A DNA stretch of 64,000 bases from UBA7803 sp041395905 (GCA_041395905.1 JAWKZP010000005.1:248001-312000), one strand, 5' to 3'; numbered from the stretch's first letter, positions 24,322-34,304 are shown. Notes: generated by a model from the letters alone, not told the origin. Program-made: numbers and translations.

Positions 24322-26226
24322 TCAGGGCCGGCCGCGGAACAGCTCTTCCGGCTTCAGCTCGGCGCCCTTGGAGGTGATCTCCACATCCCAGACGTCCTCG
24401 TACTTGCGCGAGGTGGTGCTGTCCGCGTCTTCCTGAGTGCGAATCACGGTAGGTCTCAGGAACACCAGCAGGTTGGTCTTGGTGCGCTTTTTGGTGGTGG
24501 AGCGGAACAGCCGGCCCAGCCCGGGAATGTCGCCCAGCAGCGGAACCTTCTTCACCCCATCGTTGAGATCGTCCTGAATCAACCCGCCGAGCACGATGGT
24601 CTGTCGGTCTTCGGCGAGGATCGTCGTCTCTATGGAGCGCTTCGAGGTCACCACGTCGGAGAAGCCTTCGCTGCCGATGGGTGTGGGCAGGATGTTGGTG
24701 ATCTCCTGGGCGACGTCGAGACGTACCGACGTGCTGTCGTGCACGTGCGGCGTGACGGTGAGCTGCAGCCCGACGTCCTCGCGCTGCACGGTGGTGAAGG
24801 GATTCGTCGAGTCGTTGCCGGTGGTGGTGAACGAGCCGGTGCGGAACGGTACCTCGTTACCCACGACGATCTTCGCTTCCTGGTTGTCCAGGGTGAGGAT
24901 GCTCGGGGTCGACAGCAGGTTGGCCTGCGAGTTGGTCGCGAGTGCCCGCACGACGGCGCCGAACGAAACACCGTTCGCGTTGATCTTGGCCGCGGCCAGG
25001 GTAGGGCTGGAGATGGATGCCAGTCCGGAGAGCACGTCGATCTCGCCGTTGTCACCGATGAGACTGCCGATCAGGCTGCTGATCACGCCATCCAGTGTCG
25101 TGCTCACCAGCGGCACGGTACCGCCGCTGGCATCCGCGGCAGCCATCTCTACGCCGATGTTCTTTTCGTCGGTGAGCGTGACCTCGACAATGGCGGCCTC
25201 GATCAGCACCTGGGTGCGGCGTACGTCGAGCTTGTCGAGGATGTCCGTGATCTCGCCCATCACGCTCGGGTCGGCGCGCACGACGATGGCGTTGAGCGAC
25301 TCGTCAGCCTTGATGGTGGTGGGCTGCGTGCCTTCCTCTTCACCGCCGCGCTTCTCGCCCACCACGCCCTGAATGATCTCGGCGACCTGTACGGCGTCGG
25401 CATGCTTCAGATAGATGACCTGGGTTGCGCCCATGGCCGTGGCCGGCTGGTCGAGCTTGTCGATGAGCTTCAGCACCTCGGCGATGGGCCGGGGCTTGCC
25501 GCGCAGCACGAGGCTGTTGTTGCGCTCGTTGGCGATGATCTGAATGCGCTGCGGGCCCGCTGCGTTGCGTCCCAGCTGGTCCGGCGCGACCTTTTCGAGC
25601 ATCGCCACGACGCTGCCTACCCAGGCTTCCTTGAGCGGCACCATGACGATGTCATCCTCGTCGGAGACGTCGATCTGCTCGATCATCTTCATCAGCCGCA
25701 TGATGTTGTCGGCATGGTCGCTGATGATCACCACGTTCGGTTTGGCGACCGCGGCGATGTGTCCGTACTGAGGAATCAGGGGGCGCAGGATCTTCACCAG
25801 CTCGGCGGATTCCACGTTCTGCGCGGCCACCACGCGGGTCACCAGTTCCTCCGGGGCGATGGCGTTCAGGGCGCCCTGCACGCCGGGGCTCTGCTTGGCG
25901 GTAGCCGTCTGCTCGATTCGGATCACGCCGCCGGAAGGTACCGCCGTCCAGTTGTGCACCCGCAGTACCGACAGGAACAGGGCATACACGGCGTCGCGGT
26001 CCATGGCCTCGTTGGAGATCACGGTAACGTTGCCTTTGATGCGCGGGTCGACGACGAAGGTCTTGCCGGTGATCTCCGCCACCTGGGTGACGAACTCCCC
26101 GAGGTCGGCGTTCTTGATGTTGATCTTCCAGGTCTGCTCCTGCGCCGCCACGGACCCCCAGGCCATGGTCAGGGCGAAAGCCAGCAGCAGCGCAAGGCGG
26201 TGTGGAGCAGTGCTGATCATCTTCAC
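24322..26226 (-). CDS. gspD: Type II secretion system secretin GspD
   Basis: A 634-residue outer-membrane secretin. A signal peptide (LALLLAFALTMAWGSVAAQ) precedes the N0 domain (WKINIKNADLGEFVTQVA), three N1-N3 ring domains (NVVIISDHADNIMRLMKMIEQID; RNNSLVLRGKPRPIAEVLKLID; LNAIVVRADPSVMGEITDIL) and the secretin barrel (QVLIEAAIVEVTL; VPLLGDIPGLGRLFRS). It forms the pore through which folded exoproteins leave the periplasm. ATG 26226 overlaps the gspC stop by 4 bases. The assembly-platform genes gspE-M are not in this window. Confidence 0.95.
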   Translation of the reverse strand: MKMISTAPHRLALLLAFALTMAWGSVAAQEQTWKINIKNADLGEFVTQVAEITGKTFVVDPRIKGNVTVISNEAMDRDAVYALFLSVLRVHNWTAVPSGGVIRIEQTATAKQSPGVQGALNAIAPEELVTRVVAAQNVESAELVKILRPLIPQYGHIAAVAKPNVVIISDHADNIMRLMKMIEQIDVSDEDDIVMVPLKEAWVGSVVAMLEKVAPDQLGRNAAGPQRIQIIANERNNSLVLRGKPRPIAEVLKLIDKLDQPATAMGATQVIYLKHADAVQVAEIIQGVVGEKRGGEEEGTQPTTIKADESLNAIVVRADPSVMGEITDILDKLDVRRTQVLIEAAIVEVTLTDEKNIGVEMAAADASGGTVPLVSTTLDGVISSLIGSLIGDNGEIDVLSGLASISSPTLAAAKINANGVSFGAVVRALATNSQANLLSTPSILTLDNQEAKIVVGNEVPFRTGSFTTTGNDSTNPFTTVQREDVGLQLTVTPHVHDSTSVRLDVAQEITNILPTPIGSEGFSDVVTSKRSIETTILAEDRQTIVLGGLIQDDLNDGVKKVPLLGDIPGLGRLFRSTTKKRTKTNLLVFLRPTVIRTQEDADSTTSRKYEDVWDVEITSKGAELKPEELFRGRP

Positions 26227-27179
26227 CTGAGCGATGCGGTCACGAAAAACCGCCGCGTCCCCCGTTGTACTTCTATGCGTGCCGACCCTTGCGCGAGCAC
26301 GTTTTCGAGCTCCAACCGGTCCTGGTTGAGGTCGCCGACCGGTCGGCCGTTGACCGACAGAATCACGTCGCCCGGTTGCAGGCCAGTTTGACTGAGGTAG
26401 GGGGACTGGGCAAGGTCGTCGATCCGGTAGCCGGAAGCAGATCCAGCTTCCACCGGGGCGATGCCCAGCTCCTGCAGCGCGCCTTCCGGATCGCTCTCCA
26501 GACGTTCGCGATACTGCTCCGCGAGCTCGTCGGCGGGGGCCACCTGCCCGAGCTCGTTGCCGCTCTCCTCCGGGGCGGCGGAATCGTCGAACCGGGCCTG
26601 ATCGTCGAGCTGTCCGAGCTGATCCTGATCGGGCAACGGGTCCATGGCGTCCAGGTCTTCCGGTTCATCGAGCGACTGCACGCCGTTGTTGCTGGCCACG
26701 GTCGGAAAATCGAGCCGCTCGCGGGTGCCGGCGCGCCGCAGGATCACGTGATCCCGGTGTACCTCGGCAAGCTCGACGCTGCCAGGCAGCATCTCGCCGA
26801 CGTGGTAGAGCATCCCCGCCTTGCCGCGCTGCGCAATGATGGCCGCTGAGGTGTCGCCTTCCCCGGCCACGAAGACACCCTGGAGCTCGAGTGGCAATCT
26901 CGTGGCCACGGCTGGGAGGTTGCTCTGCACGACCGGTTGCGCAACCGCGCCGGCGTCGCCGAAGAGGTTGCGTGCCAGTATCGCGTTCAGGTCGACCTCA
27001 GGTCGTTGCGGGCGCTGGGTCTGCCCGCTGGTGCCGGTGCCGGGCACGGCGGGTGCGGTACCGGCTCCGCCGACGAAGAACAGCACGCCCTGGGCCAGGC
27101 TGTAGGCGATGAGCAGCACCAGCAGCCACTTTACCGGTGTGGCGAGGCTGGCCGAGACAGTGTCTAGAGACATTACCAC
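26223..27179 (-). CDS. gspC: Type II secretion system protein GspC
   Basis: A 318-residue bitopic inner-membrane protein linking the inner-membrane platform to the secretin. One N-terminal membrane segment (WLLVLLIAYSLAQGVLFFVGG) is followed by a homology region (LPLELQGVFVAGEGDTSAAII) that binds the GspD N0 domain, an acidic linker (residues about 175-215) and a C-terminal PDZ domain (YLSQTGLQPGDVILSVNGRPV). ATG 27173, two codons on, is an alternative start. It is preceded by a 73-base gap after gspN and is coupled to gspD. Confidence 0.88.
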   Translation of the reverse strand: MVMSLDTVSASLATPVKWLLVLLIAYSLAQGVLFFVGGAGTAPAVPGTGTSGQTQRPQRPEVDLNAILARNLFGDAGAVAQPVVQSNLPAVATRLPLELQGVFVAGEGDTSAAIIAQRGKAGMLYHVGEMLPGSVELAEVHRDHVILRRAGTRERLDFPTVASNNGVQSLDEPEDLDAMDPLPDQDQLGQLDDQARFDDSAAPEESGNELGQVAPADELAEQYRERLESDPEGALQELGIAPVEAGSASGYRIDDLAQSPYLSQTGLQPGDVILSVNGRPVGDLNQDRLELENVLAQGSARIEVQRGTRRFFVTASLR

Positions 27180-27252
27180 CTGACTGATGCAACCATTTGA
27201 TCTTTATGCAGATCTGGCCGCGTTTCCTCCGCCGTTGAGCCGTTTCCGGATG

Positions 27253-27996
27253 TTAAAAGAGTTGTTCCTCAACCTCTAGCACAACTTCGTGAGGCGCGCT
27301 GCTGCCCGGCCAGGGGTTGTTCAGCAGATCCGTCATCCGACGGGTCACGCCGAGGCGCACGAACCCGTTGCGCAGCGCGGCTGCCGTCAGCAGCGGCGTC
27401 TGGCCGCCCTGCTCGTAGGCCACCGCCTCCAACCCCGGTCCAAGACGCGCCTCGAGCGCGGGCAGCGTCGCGTTGTAGCGGCGTCCCGACAGGGTGTAGG
27501 CAACTGCGCCGCCGTCCCAGGTCAGGGTGCCCGCGGCGCTGCCGGTTGCGAGCGCCGAGGGATCGGCTCCGGCGGGCTGTCTCCAGGCCAGGCCAAGCTC
27601 GGCGGCCTGAAACGCCAGGGTGCCGCCGATACCGATGTCATAGGGCGCCAGCCACTGATTCACGTACCCGCCCTGGACCGTTCCCGTCAGCTGCACGTTC
27701 AGACGGCCCGGGGCGGCCGCAAGCCGCACGCGCAGCGACTGCTGAGGGCCCTCCAACTGCACATCGTAGCCCAGCTCGGCTTGCAGAATTGTGACAGGAC
27801 GAAAGCTCCAGGCGATCTGTCCGGCGGAGCTGCCGGCGATGTACAGCTCGGCATTGCCGTTCCAGACCGTGCCCTGGGGGTTTAGAAGGTCCAGGCCCTG
27901 AACCTGACGCACAGCCTGACGCATCAGGCCAGCAGGCGCCAGGGCCACCGCGAAGGCCACGAACAGCAACGACCCGAGCAGCAGGCTCCTGCGCAT
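27253..27996 (-). CDS. gspN: Type II secretion system protein GspN
   Basis: A 247-residue protein with one N-terminal membrane anchor (LLLGSLLFVAFAVALAPAGL) and a beta-rich periplasmic part. Family features are GLDLLNPQGTVWNGNAEL, GQIAWSFRPVTI and GRRYNATLPALE. GspN is an accessory type II component found in Xanthomonas, Pseudomonas and others, usually beside gspC/D or at the end of the operon. The start lies 7 bases after the dapE stop, so it is probably translated from the lysine-biosynthesis transcript. Confidence 0.82.
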   Translation of the reverse strand: MRRSLLLGSLLFVAFAVALAPAGLMRQAVRQVQGLDLLNPQGTVWNGNAELYIAGSSAGQIAWSFRPVTILQAELGYDVQLEGPQQSLRVRLAAAPGRLNVQLTGTVQGGYVNQWLAPYDIGIGGTLAFQAAELGLAWRQPAGADPSALATGSAAGTLTWDGGAVAYTLSGRRYNATLPALEARLGPGLEAVAYEQGGQTPLLTAAALRNGFVRLGVTRRMTDLLNNPWPGSSAPHEVVLEVEEQLF

Positions 27997-28003
27997 CAGG
28001 GCT

Positions 28004-29140
28004 TCATGGGCAGAGCAGCCGGACCATCAGGCGCTCGTAGATGCGGGCGAGGGGTTCCAGGTCCGCCACTGCAACCCGCTCGTCGATCTTGTGGATGGTG
28101 GCGTTCACCGGCCCCAGCTCGACCACCTCGCAGCCCGTGGGGGCGATGAATCGGCCGTCCGACGTGCCGCCCGACGTATTGGCTTGCGGAACACGGCCGG
28201 TCACCTCGCGTACCGCGGATGTCACGGCATCGGTGAGGCGCCCAGGTCGCGTCAGGAAAGGTTCGCCGGACAGCGACCAGGCGAGCTCGAAATCGACCTG
28301 GTGGCGTTTCAGTACCGATTCGATCTGCTCGCGCAATCCCTGAGCGCTCTGCTCGGTGTTGAAGCGCAGGTTGAAGCGCATGGTCAGAACGCCGGGCACC
28401 ACGTTGTCCGCGCCCGTGCCGGCGTTGAGATTCGATACTTGAAAGGTCGTCGGGGGGAAGAACTCGTTGCCGTCGTCCCAGCGTCGTGCGGCCAGTTCGG
28501 CCAGGGCGGGCGCCAGGCGGTGAATGGGGTTCACTGCCTGATCCGGATACGCGACGTGACCCTGCACGCCGTGTACGGTCAGCACGCCGTTCAGCGAGCC
28601 GCGCCGGCCGACCCGGATCACGTCCCCGAGGTGCTCGCTGGACGACGGCTCGCCGACTACGCAGTAGTCGGGCTGCACGCCCTCCTCGAGCAGCGTCCGA
28701 ATGACTTCGCGGGTTCCGTGCAGCGCGGGGCCTTCTTCGTCGCTGGTCAGAAGAAAGCCGATGCGGCCGTGGTGATCCGGATGCTGCCCGACGAAGCGTT
28801 GAGTTGCGACGAGCATGGCGGCAAGGCTGGACTTCATGTCCGCGGCGCCGCGTCCGTACAGGTAGCCGTCCCTGATCGAGGGCAAAAACGGCGGCGACCG
28901 CCACTGCTCTATCGGGCCGGTGGGCACCACATCGGTGTGTCCGGCCAGCACCAGCAGAGGACCATCGCTGCCCCGATGCGCCCAGAGATTGGTCACCTCG
29001 GCGAAGCGCAGAATCCGGGTGGTGAAGCCCATGGCCTGCAGGTGCTCTGCCAGCAGCGCCTGACAGCCGGCATCCTCCGGGGTCACGCTTTCGCGCTCGA
29101 TCAGCGCGCAGGCGAGTTCGAGCACGCCCGGGATGGTCAC
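28004..29140 (-). CDS. dapE: Succinyl-diaminopimelate desuccinylase DapE
   Basis: A 378-residue di-zinc peptidase of the M20 family that releases LL-diaminopimelate from its N-succinyl form in lysine and peptidoglycan synthesis. Metal ligands are seen in LAGHTDVVPTG, LYGRGAADMKSSLAAML, TSDEEGPALHGT and, at the end, NATIHKIDERV. E. coli DapE has 375 residues. GTG 29140 (VTIPGVLELACALIERESVTPED) fits the family start; the frame is open into dapD. It follows dapD by 70 bases. Confidence 0.95.
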   Translation of the reverse strand: MTIPGVLELACALIERESVTPEDAGCQALLAEHLQAMGFTTRILRFAEVTNLWAHRGSDGPLLVLAGHTDVVPTGPIEQWRSPPFLPSIRDGYLYGRGAADMKSSLAAMLVATQRFVGQHPDHHGRIGFLLTSDEEGPALHGTREVIRTLLEEGVQPDYCVVGEPSSSEHLGDVIRVGRRGSLNGVLTVHGVQGHVAYPDQAVNPIHRLAPALAELAARRWDDGNEFFPPTTFQVSNLNAGTGADNVVPGVLTMRFNLRFNTEQSAQGLREQIESVLKRHQVDFELAWSLSGEPFLTRPGRLTDAVTSAVREVTGRVPQANTSGGTSDGRFIAPTGCEVVELGPVNATIHKIDERVAVADLEPLARIYERLMVRLLCP

Positions 29141-29210
29141 CGGCAACCTGCCTGTGCGGCGGGCCGGCCGATGGATCTTCGCTGCAGTGCCATTGCCGCG
29201 TCCCCGGATC

Positions 29211-30290
29211 TCAGTTGTGCGCGTGCAGCTGCTCGTTGAGCTCGATGGCCTTGCGGTTGCTGCGACATTCCACCTGGCCATTGCGGCTGTTGCGGATGAA
29301 CAGCAGATCCGAGCCACCGGCCAGCTCACGGGCTTTGACCTCGCGGATCACGGCGCCCGTTTCGTCCTTCAAAGCCACCAGCGTGCCGGCGGTGATGTAC
29401 AGACCGGCCTCGATGGTGCAGCGGTCGCCGAGCGGAATGCCGGTGCCCGCGTTGGCGCCGATCAGACAGTTTCTGCCGATGGTTATCGTGATTGCGCCGC
29501 CCCCGGAAAGGGTTCCCATGGTGCTGGAGCTGCCTCCAAGATCGGAATGCGCACCCACGACCACACCCTGAGAGATGCGACCCTCGATCATGTTCGGCCC
29601 CAGGGCGGCGGCGTTGAAGTTGATGAAGCCCTCGTGCATCACGGTCGTGCCTTCGCCGAGGTAAGCTCCGAGGCGAATGCGGCTGGCGTCTGCGATCCGC
29701 ACGCCGGAGGGAACCACGTAGTTGGTCATGCGCGGGAACTTGTCGATGCTGTGCACTTCCAGATGCGCGCCGCTCAATCGTGCTTGCAGCTGCGCCGTCG
29801 CCAGGTCTGTCGGGTCGACCGCGCCCCGGCTGGTCCAGGCGACGTTCGGCAGGTTGGCGAAGATGTTGTCCAGATTCAGCGTGTTCGGCAGCGCCAGCCG
29901 ATGCGACAGCAGGTGCAGCTTCAGGTACGCCTCTGCCGTGCCGGCGATCGGCCGGTCCTCGTCCAGACGGACGGCACACAGCGGCTGATCGGCTTCAGCC
30001 AGCGCTGCATAGTGCCTCGCGGCCGCCTGCAGCGGCGCCGTATCGCCGGCCGCGGCGATGGCAGCGGCAACCCGGGCTACCGTGGCGGGGTCCGCGTCCG
30101 AACAGCCGGGCGCGACCAGATCGCACAGTTGCGCGCTCAAACCGCGCTCGGGTGCGCGCAGCAGTGCAGGAAAAAAGCAGTCGATGATGGCGCCATTGCC
30201 GTTGCGCACCGCCAGGCCGATGCCGAAGGCGAACAGGCTCTCGCCTGCGGCGGCCAGGACGCGCGCGGTTGGGTTGTCGGTGCTGCTCAT
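29211..30290 (-). CDS. dapD: Tetrahydrodipicolinate N-succinyltransferase DapD (long form)
   Basis: A 359-residue left-handed-beta-helix acyltransferase making N-succinyl-2-amino-6-oxopimelate. The hexapeptide-repeat region is evident (RIRLGAYLGEGTTVMHEGFINFNAAALG; MIEGRISQGVVVGAHSDLGG), and the C-terminal IELNEQL tail follows. It is the longer type known from Pseudomonas (about 344 residues) rather than the 274-residue E. coli type. ATG 30290 (MSSTDNPTARVL) is used because upstream codons read out of the dapC intergenic region. Confidence 0.92.
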   Translation of the reverse strand: MSSTDNPTARVLAAAGESLFAFGIGLAVRNGNGAIIDCFFPALLRAPERGLSAQLCDLVAPGCSDADPATVARVAAAIAAAGDTAPLQAAARHYAALAEADQPLCAVRLDEDRPIAGTAEAYLKLHLLSHRLALPNTLNLDNIFANLPNVAWTSRGAVDPTDLATAQLQARLSGAHLEVHSIDKFPRMTNYVVPSGVRIADASRIRLGAYLGEGTTVMHEGFINFNAAALGPNMIEGRISQGVVVGAHSDLGGSSSTMGTLSGGGAITITIGRNCLIGANAGTGIPLGDRCTIEAGLYITAGTLVALKDETGAVIREVKARELAGGSDLLFIRNSRNGQVECRSNRKAIELNEQLHAHN

Positions 30291-30361
30291 GGCTGGTCTC
30301 TTGGTGCCGTGCGCCGTGCCGCGCGGAAGGGCCGCTACGCTAACACAAGCAGGCGCGAGCG

Positions 30362-31558
30362 TCAGCGCTCGCCGAGCCAGGACACCAGCGCTTCGGCGGC
30401 CCGCACGCAATCCGCCAGCGGCGCGACCCAGGCCACGCGGACGTGGTTGCTGCCGGGATTGAAACCCTGGAAGCTGCGCGCGAGGTAGCTGCCGGGCAGC
30501 ACGGTGATGCTGCGCGCGGCGTAGAGGTCGCGCGCGAACTCGGCGTCGTCACCCGGAGTGGGCAGCCAGTGATAGAAGCCTCCCTCCGGCGCCTGCACGT
30601 CGAAGGCTCGCGCGAGGATCGGCGTCAGCGCTTCGAACTTGGCCCGGTACGCCGAGCGGTTGGCGATGACGTGCTGCTCGTCCTGCCAGGCGGCGACGCT
30701 TGCTGCCTGCACCTGGTTGGGCAGGGCGCAGCCTTCGTAGGTGCGGTACTTGTAGTAGCTGGCGAGAACGCGGGCGTCGCCGGCAACGAACCCGGAGCGC
30801 AGGCCCGGCAGGTTCGAGCGTTTGGACAGGCTGTGAAACACGACGCAGTTGCGGTAGTCAGTGCGGCCGCTTCGGACACAGGCTTCCAGCAACCCTACCG
30901 GCGGGTGCGCGTCGTCGAAATAGATCTCTGCATAGCACTCGTCGGCGGCGATGACGAAGTCGTGGCGCTCTGCAAGCTCCAGCAGCCATGTCAGCTCCTC
31001 CAGCCCCAGGGTCGTGCCCGTGGGATTGTTCGGTGAGCACAGAAACAGCAGCTCGCAGCGCTGCCATACCTGATCCGGAACGCTCCGGTAGTCGGGCCGG
31101 TAGCCCGTGTTCGCGCCGCATGGAACGAAATAAGGCAGGGCGCCGCGCAGCAGCACCGCGCCCTCGTAGATCTGGTAGAACGGATTCGGCAGCACGGCAA
31201 GGCTGCCGGCGGCGCCGCTCAATGTCGTCTGGGCGAACGAGAACAACGCCTCGCGGGTGCCTGCAACCGGCAGCACCTGCGTCGCCGGATCGAGGGTTGC
31301 GCCGTAGCGGCGTCGTGCCCACTCGGCGATGGCCGCGCGCAGCGCGTCCGAGCCCCGGGTCGCCGGATAGGCGGCGAGATCGGCCTGCAGACGGTCCCGG
31401 TCGGCCAGGACATCGATCACGAACGATGGCGGCGCGTGCTTCGGCTCGCCGATGGACAGCATCACCTCCGGAAAATCCGGGTTCGGGCGGATGCCGGTCT
31501 TGAGTGCCTGGAGGCGCTCGAAGGGGTAGAGCTGCAGGCTTTCGATGTGCGGGTTCAT
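30362..31558 (-). CDS. dapC: N-succinyldiaminopimelate aminotransferase DapC
   Basis: A 398-residue fold-type I PLP aminotransferase catalysing the step between DapD and DapE. Active-site motifs are FLCSPNNPTGTTL, AADECYAEIYF and the PLP-lysine region FHSLSKRSNLPGLRSGFVAGD. The N-terminus MNPHIESLQLYPFERLQAL is typical of DapC. ATG 31558 is used. The three dap genes are in reverse pathway order on one transcript downstream of glnD; dapA and dapB are elsewhere. Confidence 0.94.
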   Translation of the reverse strand: MNPHIESLQLYPFERLQALKTGIRPNPDFPEVMLSIGEPKHAPPSFVIDVLADRDRLQADLAAYPATRGSDALRAAIAEWARRRYGATLDPATQVLPVAGTREALFSFAQTTLSGAAGSLAVLPNPFYQIYEGAVLLRGALPYFVPCGANTGYRPDYRSVPDQVWQRCELLFLCSPNNPTGTTLGLEELTWLLELAERHDFVIAADECYAEIYFDDAHPPVGLLEACVRSGRTDYRNCVVFHSLSKRSNLPGLRSGFVAGDARVLASYYKYRTYEGCALPNQVQAASVAAWQDEQHVIANRSAYRAKFEALTPILARAFDVQAPEGGFYHWLPTPGDDAEFARDLYAARSITVLPGSYLARSFQGFNPGSNHVRVAWVAPLADCVRAAEALVSWLGER

Positions 31559-31574
31559 GCGGCTGCCCGGGTCG

Positions 31575-34304
31575 TTACATGCCGCGCGCGATCTGGCGAT
31601 CGAGGTGCTGACGCAGCGTGTTCTCCAGTTCGTAGATACGCTCCTTGTCACGCACCGCCTTGCCATTCTCGTCGACGATGAAGAACACGTCCTCGACCCG
31701 CTCCCCGAGCGTAGTGATGCGTGCGGACAGCACGCTCAATCCGAGCTCGTGGAACAGCCGGCCGAGGCTGGCGAGCAATCCGGGCCGGTCGGCGGCAATG
31801 ACCGTCAGCTCCGAGTGGCGAGTGCCGCGGCGGTTGCGCAGCGTCACCTCGGAAGCCCGCGTGAGCTGCCGCAGGCGCCGCGACACGCGGCGTTTGACGA
31901 CGCTCGGGTACTTGCTCGGATCGCGCAGCCATCCGCGCAGCTTCTCCAGCATCTGCTCGCGGCGCGCGGAATCGGTCGTCAGTGGCTCGCCGTTCTGCTC
32001 GAGCACCACATAGGTATTCAGACACAGGCCGTTGTCCGCGGTGTGAATGGTTGCGTCGTGCACCGACAAATCGAGCTGATTGAGCGCCGCGACGCTGGCC
32101 GCGAACAGATTCGGCTGATCGCGGGTGAACAGCACGATCTCGGTGGCGCCTTCGGCGGTAACGTGTCCGCGCAGGTCCAGCAGCATGACCATCGGACCCT
32201 GATCGACATCGTGCTGGTGCATGCGCTCGGTGACGAGCGCCACCTGGCGTGGCGTGTGCCGCAGGAAGAAATCCTCGCCCGGCACCTGCCATAGCCGCTC
32301 CACGTCGGCGCCGTCGAGGCCCCGCTGCAGCAGCCGCTCGAGCGCGCTCTCGCGACAGGCGTCGATGCTCGACTGGCGGTCCAGGGGCGATTCCAGCCCG
32401 CGCCGCAGCGCGCGTCGGGTTTCACCATAGAGGATGCGCAGCAGCGTCGCGCGCCAGCTGTTCCAGAGCGTGGGATTGGTCGCGGTGATGTCGGCTACCG
32501 TTAGCGCATAGAGATAGTTCAGGCGCATCTCGGACTTCACCTCGGCAGCGAACTCGTGCACCACGTCGGGATCGTAGATGTCCTTACGCTGAGCGGTGCT
32601 GGACATGAGCAGATGCTGACGCACCAGCCAGGTCACCAGCTCCGTGTCCGCGTCGTTGAGGCCGTGGCGGCGACAGAATGCGGTGACGTCGTGAGCGCCG
32701 AGCTCCGAGTGATCGCCACCGCGCCCCTTGCCGATGTCATGGTACAGGCCGGCGATGTAGAGCAGCTCGATCTTCGGCAGGTTGCGTACGCAATGTGCTG
32801 CCACCGGGTAGTTCTGCTCTGCTGAGCGGTAGTGGAGGCGCCGCATGTTGCGGATCACCATCATGGTATGCGCGTCGACGGTATATATGTGGAACAGGTC
32901 GTGCTGCATCTGCCCGACCACGTTGCCGAACTCCGGCAGGTAACGGCCGAGCACGCCGTAGCGACGCATCCGGGTGAGCTGCGACACCAGCGTGTAGGGT
33001 GCCTTGAGCAGATCGATGAACAGGCGGGTGTTCTCCGGGTCATGACGGAACCCGTCGTCGATCAGATGCAGATGGTCGCGAATCGAGCGGATGGTCTCGG
33101 CCCGTACGCCGGAAATGTCGCGCCGGTTCGCCATGATCACGAAGATCTCGAGCAGCGCCGACGGCTGCTGATCGAATACCCGCTCGCCGGTGGCCTCGAT
33201 GTAGTTGTTGCGGATCTGGAAGCGCTCGTTGATCGGAAGGATCTTCGGTCGCTCGCGTGCGCGCAGGATGGTCTCGTCGAAGTGCTGCAGCAGGATGTCG
33301 TTGACCTCGCGCAGCTCCATGACGTGGCGATAGTAGTAATGCATGAACCGCTCTACGCCGAGGCGTGCGCTGGTGTCGGCAAAGCCCAGACGCTGCGCCA
33401 GACCACGCTGATACTCGAACTGCAGGTGATCTTCCTTCCGACCCGCCAGCAGGTGCAGTCCGAAGCGTACCCACCACAGGAACCGGCGGCCGTTCTCCAA
33501 CCACTCTCGTTCCAGCGGCGCGAGCATGCCGAGGCGCTCCAGCTCCGCCGGATCGGAGGTGTCGAACTTGCGCGCCGCCACCCAGATCGCCGTCTGCAGG
33601 TCCCGCAGGCCGCCGGGCGACGTCTTGAGATTGGGTTCCAGCCCGTACTCGACGTTGTCGTACTGCCGGTGCCGTTTCTCCTGCTCGTCGCGCTTGGCTT
33701 TGAAGAAAGCTTCCGGGGGCCACAGCCTGGGCGACGCCAGCAGCTTGTCCAGGCGCGCTGCGAGATCGTTGGAGCCCATCAGCAGACGCCGCTCGAACAG
33801 GGCCGTTGCAACGGTCAGATCCTGCTGAGCCTCGCGTTTGCAGTCGCGCAATGAACGAACGCTGTGTCCGACCTCCACGTTGAGGTCGATCACGCAGTGG
33901 AGAAACTCGGTGATACGCGCGCGCTGGCGTGCCGGGCGCCGCGCAAGGATGAGCAGATCGATGTCCGAATGCGGGAATAGCTCGCCCCGGCCGTAGCCGC
34001 CGACCGCGTACACGGCCATGTCTTTCTGCTCTGCGGCGGGAACCTTGGCGCGCCAGATTTCACGAACGACCTCGTCGAACAGGGCGCAACGCTCGCTCAC
34101 GAGCGCATCGATGTCCTCGTTGCGCCAGTAGCGTTCGGCAAGGGCGGCGTCGGCCTCGGCAATACGTGCACGCAGCGCGTCCACCAGCGCGCCGGGACCA
34201 TTGCCGAAGCGGCGTGTCGCGGCGCGGTCGGTGGTCGGGCGGCTGGCGTTTTCGGATCCGGTCCCGTGCCGCGCCGCCGCGGACGGGTGGCTGGGGGCGG
34301 TCAC
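31575..34304 (-). CDS. glnD: Bifunctional uridylyltransferase/uridylyl-removing enzyme GlnD
   Basis: A 909-residue nitrogen sensor that uridylylates PII proteins when glutamine is low and removes UMP when it is high. The nucleotidyltransferase motif is VGGYGRGELFPHSDIDLLIL, the HD domain contains LYIAGLYHDIGKGRGGDHSELG, and two ACT domains end the protein (LLDLRGHVTAEGATEIVLF; LTVIAADRPGLLASLGRLF). GTG 34304 overlaps the map stop by 3 bases. E. coli GlnD has 890 residues. Confidence 0.95.
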   Translation of the reverse strand: MTAPSHPSAAARHGTGSENASRPTTDRAATRRFGNGPGALVDALRARIAEADAALAERYWRNEDIDALVSERCALFDEVVREIWRAKVPAAEQKDMAVYAVGGYGRGELFPHSDIDLLILARRPARQRARITEFLHCVIDLNVEVGHSVRSLRDCKREAQQDLTVATALFERRLLMGSNDLAARLDKLLASPRLWPPEAFFKAKRDEQEKRHRQYDNVEYGLEPNLKTSPGGLRDLQTAIWVAARKFDTSDPAELERLGMLAPLEREWLENGRRFLWWVRFGLHLLAGRKEDHLQFEYQRGLAQRLGFADTSARLGVERFMHYYYRHVMELREVNDILLQHFDETILRARERPKILPINERFQIRNNYIEATGERVFDQQPSALLEIFVIMANRRDISGVRAETIRSIRDHLHLIDDGFRHDPENTRLFIDLLKAPYTLVSQLTRMRRYGVLGRYLPEFGNVVGQMQHDLFHIYTVDAHTMMVIRNMRRLHYRSAEQNYPVAAHCVRNLPKIELLYIAGLYHDIGKGRGGDHSELGAHDVTAFCRRHGLNDADTELVTWLVRQHLLMSSTAQRKDIYDPDVVHEFAAEVKSEMRLNYLYALTVADITATNPTLWNSWRATLLRILYGETRRALRRGLESPLDRQSSIDACRESALERLLQRGLDGADVERLWQVPGEDFFLRHTPRQVALVTERMHQHDVDQGPMVMLLDLRGHVTAEGATEIVLFTRDQPNLFAASVAALNQLDLSVHDATIHTADNGLCLNTYVVLEQNGEPLTTDSARREQMLEKLRGWLRDPSKYPSVVKRRVSRRLRQLTRASEVTLRNRRGTRHSELTVIAADRPGLLASLGRLFHELGLSVLSARITTLGERVEDVFFIVDENGKAVRDKERIYELENTLRQHLDRQIARGM

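Noticed and set aside
21916..26391. Long plus-strand frames across plsB and gspD (586 and 767 codons)
   Set aside because: They are shadows of well-supported minus-strand genes with complete catalytic or structural motifs.
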